Assembly: GCF_000732925.1 (NCBI RefSeq)
Contig: NZ_CP008953.1
Span: forward strand, 2,294,001-2,358,000
DNA length: 64,000 nucleotides
Direction of reading: 5' to 3'
Origin: Amycolatopsis japonica
GTDB taxonomy: Bacteria; Actinomycetota; Actinomycetes; Mycobacteriales; Pseudonocardiaceae
Shown here: in pieces, positions 1 through 14,599 of the stretch
Position numbering within the stretch: position 1 is the first letter of the stretch
Layout of the letters: every line of letters starts with the position of its first letter
Program-made: the position numbers and the translations under genes
Notes under the pieces: generated by a model
What the model was told of the DNA's origin: nothing
The model's database searches: none
What the model saw: only the letters and a program-made list of their open reading frames with translations

Positions 1-1
1 G

Positions 2-3572
<3,571 letters not shown>

Positions 3573-3580
<8 letters not shown>

Positions 3581-5081
3581 TCCGACGGGTTTCCTGAAGT
3601 ACGACCGTGAAGAGCCGAAGAAGAAGTCCAAAGAGGACCGTCTCGCCACCTGGGGAGAGGTCTACGCCGACGTGGAACCCGGCGAGCGCAACGAACAGGT
3701 GCGCAAGCAGGCTTCGCGATGCATGGATTGCGGCATCCCGTTCTGTCACTCCGGTGGTTCCGGCTGCCCGCTGGGCAACCTGATCCCGGAGTGGAACGAC
3801 CTGGTGCGCCGCGGCGACTGGGCCGCGGCGAGCGACCGGCTGCACGCGACCAACAACTTCCCCGAATTCACCGGGAAGCTGTGCCCCGCGCCGTGCGAGG
3901 CGGGCTGCGTCCTGTCGATCTCGCCCCTGTCCGGCGGTCCGGTGTCGATCAAGCGGGTCGAGCAGACGATCGCCGACCAGTCCTGGGAGGCGGGCTACGT
4001 GCAGCCGCAGGTCTCGGCGGTTTCGTCGGGGCAGCGGGTCGCGGTCGTCGGCTCCGGCCCGGCCGGGCTCGCCGCCGCGCAGCAGCTGACCCGCGCCGGC
4101 CACGAGGTGACCGTCTTCGAACGGGACGACCGGCTCGGCGGCCTGCTGCGGTACGGCATCCCCGAGTTCAAGATGGAGAAGAAGGTCCTCGACCGGCGGC
4201 TCGCGCAGCTCCGCAAGGAGGGCACGAAGTTCGTCACCGGCTGCGAGGTCGGCGTCGACCTGACCGTCGAGGAACTGCGGGCGGAGTACGACGCGGTGGT
4301 CCTCGCCGTGGGCGCGCTGCGCGGCCGCGACGACAAGACCACACCCGGCCGTGAGCTCGCCGGGATCCACCTGGCGATGGAACATCTGGTCCCGGCCAAC
4401 AAGTACGTCGAGGGCGACGGCCCGTCGCCGGTCGACGCGGCGGGCAAGCACGTCGTCATCATCGGCGGCGGCGACACCGGGGCCGACTCCTACGGCACCG
4501 CGACCCGGCAGGGCGCGCTTTCGGTGACCCAGCTGGACCAGTACCCGACGCCACCGTCCACAAGGGACGACGAACGCTCGCCGTGGCCGACCTGGCCGTA
4601 CATCCTGCGCACCTACCCGGCGCACGAGGAGGCGGGCGAGCGCAAGTTCGCCGTCGCGGTCACCCGGTTCATCGGTGACGACGAGGGCAACGTGCGCGCC
4701 GTGGAGCTCCGTCAGGTGCGCGTGGTCAAGGACCCCGAGACCGGCAAGCGCATGGTGACCCCGGTCAACGACGAGGTCGAGGAACTGCCCGCCGACCTCG
4801 TACTGCTCGCGATCGGGTTCGAGGGGGTCGAGCACATGCCGCTGCTGGACGGGCTCGGTCTCTCGCTGACCCAGCGGGGCACGCTCTCGTGCGGCGCGGA
4901 CTGGCAGACCTCCTCGCCCGGCGTGTTCGTCTGCGGCGACGCGCACCGCGGTGCCTCGCTGGTGGTGTGGGCGATCGCCGAGGGACGTTCGGTGGCGAGC
5001 GCCGTCGACGCGTACCTCACCGGCGCTTCGGACCTGCCCGCTCCGGTGCACCCGACGGCGTTGCCGCTCGCGGTGGTCTGA
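3573..5081 (+). CDS. gltD: Glutamate synthase small subunit
   Basis: This 502-aa flavoprotein supplies electrons from NADPH to GltB. The N-terminal ferredoxin-like part has [22 protein letters not shown] and [10 protein letters not shown], which ligate two 4Fe-4S clusters. The FAD Rossmann motif is [17 protein letters not shown] and the NADPH motif is [22 protein letters not shown] chose the GTG at 3573 because it gives the family start [19 protein letters not shown] and overlaps the gltB stop by eight bases. The reading frame is open further upstream, but that part lies wholly inside gltB. Confidence 0.97.
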
Positions 5082-5194
5082 GCCCGGTGCGCGCCGACAG
5101 CGTGGTCGGCGCGTTCCTTCCTGCCCAAGGTGGAGGGCGGGGATCAACCTCCGGGCCGACGCGGTAGGGCGGCCGGTCACGCCACGCTTTCCGC

Positions 5195-6548
5195 ATGAGA
5201 AAAACGTTGGCGATACTGGCTTTCCTGCCACTGGCGGTAGCCGTCCCGGCGACCGCCGATGCGGCTCCGGCACTACGGTGGACGTCTCCCTGCCCGGACT
5301 ACGGCATGACACCCTCACCGACCGAGGGCCTCGAATGCGCGAAACTCCAGGTGCCGCTGGACTACGCCGATCCCGGCGGCCGGACCATCGAACTCACCGT
5401 TTCCCGTAAGGCGAGTAAATCGCCGAAGCGGCGAGGCGTGCTGCTCATGAACCCCGGCGGCCCGGGGAGCCCAGGACTGGCGATGCCCGCGCAACTCGCG
5501 CAGCGACAGGAACAGTCCGGCCTGCTCGACAGCTACGACGTCATCGGTTTCGACCCGCGCGGGACGGTCTACAGCACTCCGGTGACCTGTGACCTGAGCG
5601 AGGAACAGCAGTTCATCCTCGTCGGCCCGTACGCGGAGGGCCCGCGCGACGTCGCCGAGAAGGCGGCGAAGTCCCGCGTCGTGGCGAAGCAATGCGCCGA
5701 GTCGAAGACCGCGGACCTCCTGCCGCATATGACCACCGCCAACACCGCGCGCGACATGGACCGGATCCGCGCGGCGTTGGGGGAGCGGAAGATCTCGTAC
5801 TACGGCGTTTCGTACGGGAGTTACCTGGGCGCGGCGTATTCCTCACCTGCTCGGCCCCGACGGGCTCGACGTCCGGGCACATCAGCGTTTCGCGGACGGC
5901 TTCGATGACCGCTTCGGCGACTTCACGGCGTGGGCGGCGGCGCGCGACGACGTCTACCACCTCGGGCGGACACAGGCCGAGGTGACGGCGAAGTTCCTCG
6001 AGCTGGCCGAAAAGCGCCCGGGAATTCGAATCGACACTTGGGGCGCGCTGTACGACGACGCGAACTTCCCCGGTCTCGCCGAGCAGTGGGCCGCTCCGGC
6101 AGCGAAGGCGCAGGGCGGTCCGCTCGACACCGACAATCACGCCGCGCTCCAGCTGCAGGTGCTCTGCAACGACTCCGACTGGCCGGAAAGCGTTCGCTAC
6201 TACCGAAAAGCGGTCGAACGCGCCCGCGTGACGCAGCCGATGTTCGGCCCCGCGGCCGCGAACATCACGCCCTGCGCGTTCTGGCCGGTCGAGCGCCGCG
6301 AACCACCCGTGCGGATCCACGACCGCGGGCCGTCGAACATCCTGCTGGTGCAGAACCTCCGTGACCCGGCGACGCCGTTGTCCGGTGCGCGGGAGCTGCG
6401 TTCGGCGTTGGGTGGACGGGCGAAGTTCGTCACCGTGGACGCCGGCGGGCACGGCGTCTTCACCAAGGAGAACGCCTGCGGCAACGACTTCGTGGTCCGG
6501 TACCTGCGGGACGGTGTCCTCCCGGCGGCCGACGCGCACTGCCGCTAG
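5195..6548 (+). pseudogene. Secreted alpha/beta-hydrolase (tripeptidyl aminopeptidase type), broken by deletion and frameshift
   Basis: The first part (5195 to about 5850) encodes a signal peptide (MRKTLAILAFLPLAVAVPA), the oxyanion region LLMNPGGPGSPG and the nucleophile elbow YYGVSYGSYLG. At about 5845 the family sequence stops, and the frame ends at 5908. The remainder resumes in another frame at about 5856 (LLGPDGLDVRAHQRFADGFD) and runs to 6548, carrying the acid residue region LRDPATPLSG and the histidine in DAGGHGVF. The catalytic triad is therefore split over two frames. Related secreted peptidases continue after YLG with roughly 20 residues that are absent here, so a small out-of-frame deletion is the simplest reading. 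If intact, it would cleave tripeptides from protein N-termini outside the cell. An assembly error is less likely, because sequence is missing as well as shifted. Confidence 0.8.
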
Positions 6549-6676
6549 ACCGAACGGCCCATACGCCACCCCGGATGCGGCCGAACGGCCGCTTGTACCC
6601 CCGGTAGCAGGACAAATACTTTCGAAATGTCGTGCAAGTCATACGGCAATTCACCGGTGGCGAAAGGTGGTACGCC

Positions 6677-9081
<2,405 letters not shown>

Positions 9082-9099
9082 CCTGCCCCCTTACGCGCG

Positions 9100-9150
9100 C
9101 CATGAAAGGTCCTTTCCTTGCAAAATTTGCAAGGAAAGGACCTTTCATGG
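9100..9150. repeat. 51-bp perfect palindrome (ATGAAAGG family), copy 1
   Basis: Two 25-bp arms meet at a single central base. The left arm begins CCATGAAAGGTCCTTTCCTT and ends GCAAA. It lies between the convergent aroG and WS/DGAT genes, 19 bases after the aroG stop and 6 bases before the WS/DGAT stop, so it could act as a bidirectional terminator. A near-identical element lies at 30025-30071, and related palindromes lie at 18294-18331 and 38732-38949. Each arm also contains the smaller palindrome GAAAGGTCCTTTC. Confidence 0.9.
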
Positions 9151-9156
9151 CATTCG

Positions 9157-10461
9157 CTAGGCGGTGTCCAGCAGGCGCGAAGCGGACTTGAGCACGCCGT
9201 CCCGCAGCGAACCCACGTCCGAGACCGCCGCCCCGTTCGCCTGCAGTCCGATGTGGACCGAGTCGCGGTAGGTCGCCACCGCGATCCCGACCGCCTGCCG
9301 CGGCGCCAGCGGCACGAACGGGTACACGCCCGAAACCTGCGTCCCGTCCAGGGTGAGCCGGTTGGGCGGCACCGGCACCGTGGTCACCACGAGGTCGAAC
9401 AGCAGCGGCGCGGCCAGCCCGGCGGCCTTCGAACCGAGCCGGTGCAGCATCGGCGGCATCCGGTCGGCGAGCAGCGGGAAGGCGCCCGCGCCCCGCGCCG
9501 GGCCCGCGGCCTTGTTCCGGCTCATCTCGCGCTGGACGGCCAGCAGCCTCTCCACCGGATCGTCGAGGCCGACCGGCAGCTCGCAGAGGTACCCGGACAG
9601 CTTGTTCCCGCCGAGCTGCTCGGCGGACCGCCCGCGCACGCTGACCGGGATGAGCGCCCGCAGGGTCCGGTCGTCGGCGCGCTGGCCGCGGTTGATCATC
9701 CATTCCCGCAGCGCGCCGCTGAGGATCGCCAGCACGACGTCGTTCGCGGTCCCGCCGTGGGTCCGGCGGATCCGGCGGATCTCGGCCGTGTCCAGCCGGA
9801 CGAGGCCGAGCCGTCGTTCGGTCGACGGCGGCGCGCTGATCGGGGACAGCGGCGAACGCGTCGCGCGCACCACCGACGACGCGATCCCGGCCTGGGTCAG
9901 CGTCGAGCCGACCGCTTCCTTCACAGCGTCCACAGGGGACCGTGGCGGGGGCGGTGCGGCACCGCTGTGGGCGCGCCGGGCAGGCCGGGGGAGCCCGTCG
10001 AGCAGGCCGACGGCGACGGCGTACGCGCCCGCCCCGTCGGTCAGCGCGTGGTGCAGTTTCAGCAGCAACGCGAACTCGCCGTCCGGCAGGCCGGTGACGA
10101 GATGCAAGTCCCACAACGGTTTTCCGGTGTCGAGCGGCCGCCCCATCCACCGTGACGCGTAGGCGGAGAGCGGGTCCGGTTCGTACAGGGAACTCAGGTG
10201 GTGATGTGAAATATGTTCACTGGCAACGAAATCCGGGTCGTCGGCCCAGATCGCGGCGCCGGGCGGGAACAGCGCGGTGCGGGGACGCTGACGCAGTTTG
10301 GGGAGGCGTGCCGCCCGCTCGGCGAGCAGCGTGGTCAGCTCGCGCGCGTGCACCTGCCCGTGCGGGCGGAAGGTGACCACCGCCCCCATGTGCATGGGCG
10401 TCGTTTCGCTTTCCAGGCAAAGGAAAGCGACATCGAGTGCGCTCAGCTGCAGGCCTGACAT
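9157..10461 (-). CDS. Wax ester synthase / diacylglycerol acyltransferase (WS/DGAT)
   Basis: This 434-aa acyltransferase has the family active-site motif HHALTDG (residues 137-143, HHxxxDG) and the typical opening LSALDVAFLCLESETTPMHMG. Relatives transfer acyl-CoA to diacylglycerol or long-chain alcohols and so make storage triacylglycerol or wax esters. The C-terminal WES_acyltransf domain is also present (NDVVLAILSGALREWM). Two ATG codons are adjacent; I prefer the one at 10461 because GAAAGG lies 6 bases before it. It stands alone, convergent with aroG, and a palindrome separates the two ends. Substrate choice cannot be read from sequence. Confidence 0.92.
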   Translation of the reverse strand: MSGLQLSALDVAFLCLESETTPMHMGAVVTFRPHGQVHARELTTLLAERAARLPKLRQRPRTALFPPGAAIWADDPDFVASEHISHHHLSSLYEPDPLSAYASRWMGRPLDTGKPLWDLHLVTGLPDGEFALLLKLHHALTDGAGAYAVAVGLLDGLPRPARRAHSGAAPPPPRSPVDAVKEAVGSTLTQAGIASSVVRATRSPLSPISAPPSTERRLGLVRLDTAEIRRIRRTHGGTANDVVLAILSGALREWMINRGQRADDRTLRALIPVSVRGRSAEQLGGNKLSGYLCELPVGLDDPVERLLAVQREMSRNKAAGPARGAGAFPLLADRMPPMLHRLGSKAAGLAAPLLFDLVVTTVPVPPNRLTLDGTQVSGVYPFVPLAPRQAVGIAVATYRDSVHIGLQANGAAVSDVGSLRDGVLKSASRLLDTA

Positions 10462-10681
10462 CATCTGCCTTTCATCGACACTCCGGCTAGGCACAACTGC
10501 ACCAGCCTGACATGACGGGCGGGTGGTCGTCATGTTTCCTGGGCGCTAACTACCGTCGGGTTCACTCGAACGATGGGATCACGTTCGGACACGGACCACC
10601 GCTCTGCGACAGATGGTGGACAGTGCCTCCCCGGGTAACTCGTTAGCGGATCATCCGAGGAAACCGGCAGACTGCACGACC

Positions 10682-11191
10682 ATGACCGACGAACCGAAGC
10701 GCCCCGAACCGCCGCTCACCGGCGACGAGCGCACCCAGCTGAACGGCTTCCTCGACTTCCTCCGCGCCACCGTCGTGTGGAAGTGCTCCGGCCTCACCGA
10801 CGAGCAGGCCCGGCGGCCGCTCGTCCCCAGCGAACTGACCACCGTCGCCGGTCTGCTCGGGCATCTGACCCTCGTCGAGCAGTACTGGTTCACCGTGGTA
10901 CTCAACGGACAGGAGGACGTCTGGAAGGAGGCACTGGAAGCCGATCCGGACGCCGAGTTCCGGGTCGCCATGCAGACCCCGATCGAGCAGCTGATCGCCG
11001 CCTACGAGGCCGAGTGCGAGCGGAGCCGCAAGATCGTCGAAGCGATGGGGCTGGACGACGAGGTCCCCTTCCGCGGCGACCGCAAGGTCAACGTCCGGTT
11101 CGTGGTCGCGCACATGATCGAGGAGACCGGCAGGCACGCCGGCCACCTCGACCTGTTGCGCGAGCTGACGGACGGTCTCACCGGGGAGTGA
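10682..11191 (+). CDS. DinB/DUF664-family protein, putative mycothiol-dependent enzyme
   Basis: This 169-aa protein has the four-helix DinB fold with the metal-binding histidine pattern of the DUF664 branch: LLGHLTLVEQYWF, then VVAHMIEETGRHAGHLDLLRE. In actinobacteria such proteins are thought to use mycothiol as bacillithiol transferases do in other bacteria. The ATG at 10682 gives the start MTDEPKRPEPPLTGDE that is usual for the family. Its last 14 bases overlap the end of the convergent DUF1295 gene. No substrate can be proposed. Confidence 0.88.
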   Translation: MTDEPKRPEPPLTGDERTQLNGFLDFLRATVVWKCSGLTDEQARRPLVPSELTTVAGLLGHLTLVEQYWFTVVLNGQEDVWKEALEADPDAEFRVAMQTPIEQLIAAYEAECERSRKIVEAMGLDDEVPFRGDRKVNVRFVVAHMIEETGRHAGHLDLLRELTDGLTGE

Positions 11192-11963
11192 CGCGGCGAG
11201 GGGGCAGCGGGAAGAATCCGCTGGTCCGCTCGACGTACGTCGCGTATCCCGGCCGCGAACGCCGCAAACCCTTCTCCAGCAAAGGTTTTCCGGTCCCCTT
11301 GGCCAGCGTGTACGTCATCGCGATCGGCGACAGCACGGTCGCCGCCCCCACCCAGCTCGAACACGCCAGCAGGTACAGGCCCCACCACACGCACGCGTCC
11401 CCGAAGTAGTTGGGATGCCGGGTGTAGCGCCACAGCCCGCTGTCGAGCACCTTCCCCTTGTTGCCCGGGTCGGCCTTGAAGCGGCGCAACTGCTCGTCGC
11501 CGATCGTCTCGAACCCGAAGCCGACCAGCCACACCGCGACGCCCAGCCACGCCGTCACCCCGAAGGTGTCGCCGTACATCGCGAACTGGACCGGCAGCGA
11601 GACGAACCAGAGCACCACGGCCTGCACGAGGTACACGCGGATGAACAGCTTGAGCGCCGGATTCGGGCCGGCGCTCTCGGCCATCCGCACATAGCGCGGG
11701 TCCTCGGGCAACTTGTGGTTTCGCAGGTGGAGGTGGACGCCGAGGCGTATGCCCCAGATCGCGGTCAGCAGCGCGGTGACCACGCGCAGCGCGACCGACC
11801 CGTCCCCGAGCGGGGCCGCCACCAGCGCGACGAGCGCGAAGCCCGGCCCCCACAGCGTGTCGACGGTGTCGTACCGCTTCCGCCACCGCGCGATGCCGAA
11901 GGTGACGACGAAGGCCAGCAGCGTCGCGCCCGCCGTGACCGCGAGGGTCCCGCCGAGGGGCAT
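11178..11963 (-). CDS. DUF1295 (steroid 5-alpha-reductase-like) membrane protein of the SigK locus
   Basis: This 261-aa polytopic membrane protein has the DUF1295 signature WGLYLL and the C-terminal motif LWRYTRHPNYFGDACVWWG shared with isoprenylcysteine methyltransferases and steroid/enoyl reductases. It corresponds in family and position to M. tuberculosis Rv0446c. The ATG at 11963 overlaps the stop of the upstream fatty-acid synthase gene (TGATG) and follows GGGAG by 8 bases; a GTG nine bases further upstream is also possible. It forms the left arm of the SigK locus with the cyclopropane synthase gene and probably acts on the same lipid product; that role is inferred. Confidence 0.88.
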   Translation of the reverse strand: MPLGGTLAVTAGATLLAFVVTFGIARWRKRYDTVDTLWGPGFALVALVAAPLGDGSVALRVVTALLTAIWGIRLGVHLHLRNHKLPEDPRYVRMAESAGPNPALKLFIRVYLVQAVVLWFVSLPVQFAMYGDTFGVTAWLGVAVWLVGFGFETIGDEQLRRFKADPGNKGKVLDSGLWRYTRHPNYFGDACVWWGLYLLACSSWVGAATVLSPIAMTYTLAKGTGKPLLEKGLRRSRPGYATYVERTSGFFPLPPRRVTPR

Positions 11964-13243
11964 CAGGACCACTCCCGGGTGGCGGGCAGCGCGCTCAAGC
12001 CTTCTTCCGACGACCGGACCGCGAGGATCTGGTCGACGCCCATCCGGTTCTCCTCGAACGCGAGCGCCCCGCCGACCAAGTACAGCCGCCAGACGCGCGC
12101 GCCGGATTCACCGATCAGCGCGACGACGTCGTCCCAGTTGCTTTCGAGCGTCTTCTCCCAGGCCCGTACCGTGCGCACGTAGTGCTCTCGCAACGCGTGG
12201 ACGTCGCGGATCTCGAACCCGGCGGTCTCCAGATGCCCGAGCGTGCGGCTCAGCGGCCGCATCGTCATGTCGGGGGCGATGTAGCGCTCGATGAACGCGC
12301 CTCCGCCGGGCGCCACCGCGCCGCGTGACATCTGCTGCAGGACCAGCCGTCCGGTGGGCTTGAGCATCCGGTACAGCGTCCGCGTGTACTCGGGGTAGTT
12401 CTCCTCGCCGACGTGCTCACCCATCTCGATGGAGGCGACGGCGTCGAAGGGCTCGTCACGCAGTTCGCGGTAGTCCTGCCGCCGGACTTCGACGCGATCC
12501 TCCAGATCGTGCTGGACGAGGCGGCCGCGGACGTGCTGCAGCTGCTCCGCCGACAGCGTGATCCCGACGGCGGTCACGCCGTGATGTTTCGCCGCGTGCA
12601 CCAGGAGCGAGCCCCAGCCGCAGCCGACGTCGAGCAGCCGCATCCCCGGGCGCAGGCCGAGCTTGCGGCAGATCAGTTCGAGCTTGTCCCACTGAGCCTG
12701 TTCGAGGTCGTAACCCTCCTCCTCGGACGTCCAGTACGCCGACGAGTAGGCCATCGATTCATCCATCAACAGCTGGTAGAAGGCGTTGCCGAGGTCGTAG
12801 TGGTGCGCGATCGCCGACTTGTCGCGGAGCAGGGTGTGCAGCTTCCCGGACAGCCGGGCCTCCTCGGCGGGCGGTTTGGGCGGCGGCCCGACGACACCGA
12901 GGCCCACGGCGAGACGCAGGGCCTCGGCCCAGTCGCGCGGGCCGAGCTTCGCACCGCGCACGGCGCCCGAACGGGTCAGCGCCCAGATCCGGCGGAATCC
13001 GTCGGCGAGATCGCCATCGACGTCGAGATCACCAGAGACGTACGCCCTGGCCAGGCCCAATTCGCCGGGGGCGTAGAGGAGACGGCGCAGGGCACGGCGG
13101 TTGTGGAGCACCACGGTCGGGGCATCCGGCGGACCGGCGCGTACGCCATCCCAGGTACGCAGACCGACCGGAAGGGCGCCACCGAGGAGCCGCTCGACGA
13201 ACGGGGCTAGGCGGGACACGGGACTGTTCGGCATAGTCGTCAT
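11963..13243 (-). CDS. ufaA1: Cyclopropane-fatty-acyl-phospholipid synthase family methyltransferase (UfaA1-like)
   Basis: This 426-aa S-adenosylmethionine-dependent enzyme adds a methyl or methylene group across an unsaturated acyl chain of a phospholipid. The SAM motif is LLDVGCGWGSLLVHAAKHHG (residues about 190-210). The preceding family block is IAHHYDLGNAFYQLLMDESM, and the bicarbonate/active-site region includes ASIEMGEHVGEENY. It is the counterpart of M. tuberculosis ufaA1 (Rv0447c). Two ATG codons are available, 13243 and 13234. The SigK-like -10 element at 13242-13247 overlaps the first, so a transcript from that promoter would begin at about 13234, which favours a leaderless start there. 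Confidence 0.93.
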   Translation of the reverse strand: MTTMPNSPVSRLAPFVERLLGGALPVGLRTWDGVRAGPPDAPTVVLHNRRALRRLLYAPGELGLARAYVSGDLDVDGDLADGFRRIWALTRSGAVRGAKLGPRDWAEALRLAVGLGVVGPPPKPPAEEARLSGKLHTLLRDKSAIAHHYDLGNAFYQLLMDESMAYSSAYWTSEEEGYDLEQAQWDKLELICRKLGLRPGMRLLDVGCGWGSLLVHAAKHHGVTAVGITLSAEQLQHVRGRLVQHDLEDRVEVRRQDYRELRDEPFDAVASIEMGEHVGEENYPEYTRTLYRMLKPTGRLVLQQMSRGAVAPGGGAFIERYIAPDMTMRPLSRTLGHLETAGFEIRDVHALREHYVRTVRAWEKTLESNWDDVVALIGESGARVWRLYLVGGALAFEENRMGVDQILAVRSSEEGLSALPATREWS

Positions 13244-13268
13244 TCGCTCCCGGACCGGAAAGGGATGG
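13242..13268 (-). promoter_or_regulatory. SigK-like promoter driving the ufaA1-DUF1295 arm
   Basis: Read on the minus strand there is a CCATCC at 13268-13263, a 15-base spacer, then GCGAAT at 13247-13242. This resembles the mycobacterial SigK promoter as I remember it (CCATCC then CCGAAT). The plus strand of the same short intergenic region carries a matching element with the same spacing. The -10 overlaps the first ATG of the gene, which implies a leaderless transcript. Confidence 0.55.
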
Positions 13269-13295
13269 GTCGGATGCCGCGCCGGTTCACGAGAT

Positions 13296-13323
13296 CCAAT
13301 CCTCGCCCGATCCGGCTCCGAAT
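13296..13323 (+). promoter_or_regulatory. SigK-like promoter driving the amine oxidase-DUF1365-sigK-rskA arm
   Basis: CCAATCC at 13296-13302 is followed, after 15 bases, by CCGAAT at 13318-13323. Hexamers and spacing match the opposite-strand element at 13242-13268 (both end in CGAATG). If SigK uses it, sigK and rskA are autoregulated. The -10 covers the ATG at 13322, so the first usable start on such a transcript would be the GTG at 13331. Confidence 0.5.
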
Positions 13324-14599
13324 GCTTCACGTGCACACCAAGGGTCAACGCATCGGAGTCATCGGCAGCGGCGTGGCCGGCCTCACGGCCGCCTATCTGC
13401 TGCAACGCCGCTACGAGGTACTGCTGTTCGAAGCCGAGGACAGGCTGGGCGGGCACGCGCACACCCACGACGTCCCGAGCGCGCACGGCGGCACCGTCGG
13501 CGTCGACTCCGGATTCATCGTGCACAACGAGCGTACCTATCCGAACCTGCTCCGCCTGTTCGCCGAACTGGGCGTCGCCACCCGCGACACCGAGATGTCG
13601 ATGAGCATCCGCTGCGACGGCTGCGGGCTCCAGTACGCCGGCGCGAAGGGCCTGAAAGGCCTGTTCGCGCAGCCGCGCAACGTCGCACGAGGCCGCTACC
13701 TGCGGATGCTCGCCGACGTCAAGCGCTTCCACCGGCACGCGAGGCGCGTCCTCGAAGCGCCCGAGGCCGGAGACGTCACCCTCGGTGCCTTCCTCGCGAT
13801 CGGCGGGTACACGAAGTACTTCGTCGACCACTTCATGCTCCCGGTCGTTTCGACCGTCTGGTCCGCCGACCGGACCGACACGCTCAAGTACCCCGCGCGT
13901 TACCTGTTCGAGTTCCTCCGCAACCACGGGATGCTGTCGGTCGGCGGGTCCCCGAAGTGGCGCACCGTCGTCGGCGGCTCCCGCGAGTACGTCGAGCGGG
14001 CGGCCAAACAGCTGACCGCCGTGCATCTGTCGACTCCGGTCCGCTCGGTCAAGCGCACCGCGCGCGGCATCGAGGTCCGCGACGACGCCGACACACGGCA
14101 CCGGCTCGACAAGGTCGTCCTGGCCACGCACGCGGACCAGGCGCTGAAGCTGCTCGCGTCGCCGACCGCGGCCGAGCAAGACCTCCTCGGGACCTTCCGG
14201 TACTCCAGCAACGAGGCGTGGCTGCACACCGACACCGGCGTGCTCCCGACGGCGGAATCGGCGCGGGCGGGCTGGAACTACGCGACGCCGTTCTGCGGCG
14301 CCCACCACGGCGCGGTCCAGGTGTCCTACGACATGAACCGCCTGATGCGGCTCGACGAGCCGACCGGCTACGTCGTCACGCTCAACCCGGGCGCCGGCCC
14401 GGCCGACGGGTCGGTGCTGGCCAAGATGACCTACGAACATCCCGTCTACACGCCGGAATCCGTGGCCGCCCAGCGTCGTCTGCCCGAACTGAACGACGGC
14501 ACGGTCGCCTTCGCCGGCGCGTACCACGGCTGGGGGTTCCACGAGGACGGCTGCGCGTCCGGTGTCCGCGCGGCCGAGAACTTCGGAGTGCGATGGTGA
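13322..14599 (+). CDS. FAD-dependent amine oxidase / desaturase-like protein of the SigK locus
   Basis: This flavoprotein of about 425 aa has an N-terminal dinucleotide-binding motif, RIGVIGSGVAGLTAAYLLQR, the second FAD motif EAEDRLGGHAHTH, and the C-terminal GTVAFAGAYHGWGFHEDGCASG typical of the amine oxidase/phytoene desaturase superfamily. It matches the Rv0449c family and sits next to a DUF1365 gene, as in mycobacteria. The start is uncertain: ATG 13322 gives MLHVHTKGQRIG, GTG 13331 fits the promoter model, and ATG 13274 has an upstream AAAGGG but leaves almost no room for divergent promoters. It overlaps the next gene by 7 bases. The substrate is not known; a lipid is likely from the neighbours. 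Confidence 0.88.
   Translation: MLHVHTKGQRIGVIGSGVAGLTAAYLLQRRYEVLLFEAEDRLGGHAHTHDVPSAHGGTVGVDSGFIVHNERTYPNLLRLFAELGVATRDTEMSMSIRCDGCGLQYAGAKGLKGLFAQPRNVARGRYLRMLADVKRFHRHARRVLEAPEAGDVTLGAFLAIGGYTKYFVDHFMLPVVSTVWSADRTDTLKYPARYLFEFLRNHGMLSVGGSPKWRTVVGGSREYVERAAKQLTAVHLSTPVRSVKRTARGIEVRDDADTRHRLDKVVLATHADQALKLLASPTAAEQDLLGTFRYSSNEAWLHTDTGVLPTAESARAGWNYATPFCGAHHGAVQVSYDMNRLMRLDEPTGYVVTLNPGAGPADGSVLAKMTYEHPVYTPESVAAQRRLPELNDGTVAFAGAYHGWGFHEDGCASGVRAAENFGVRW

Noticed and set aside
9101..9190. Small ORFs reading MKGPFLAKFARKGPF in palindromes near 9100 and 30025 and on both strands
   Set aside because: The reading frame arises because the palindrome starts with ATG and has no stop. There is no ribosome-binding site, and both strands read alike, so it is a by-product of the repeat and not a peptide gene.
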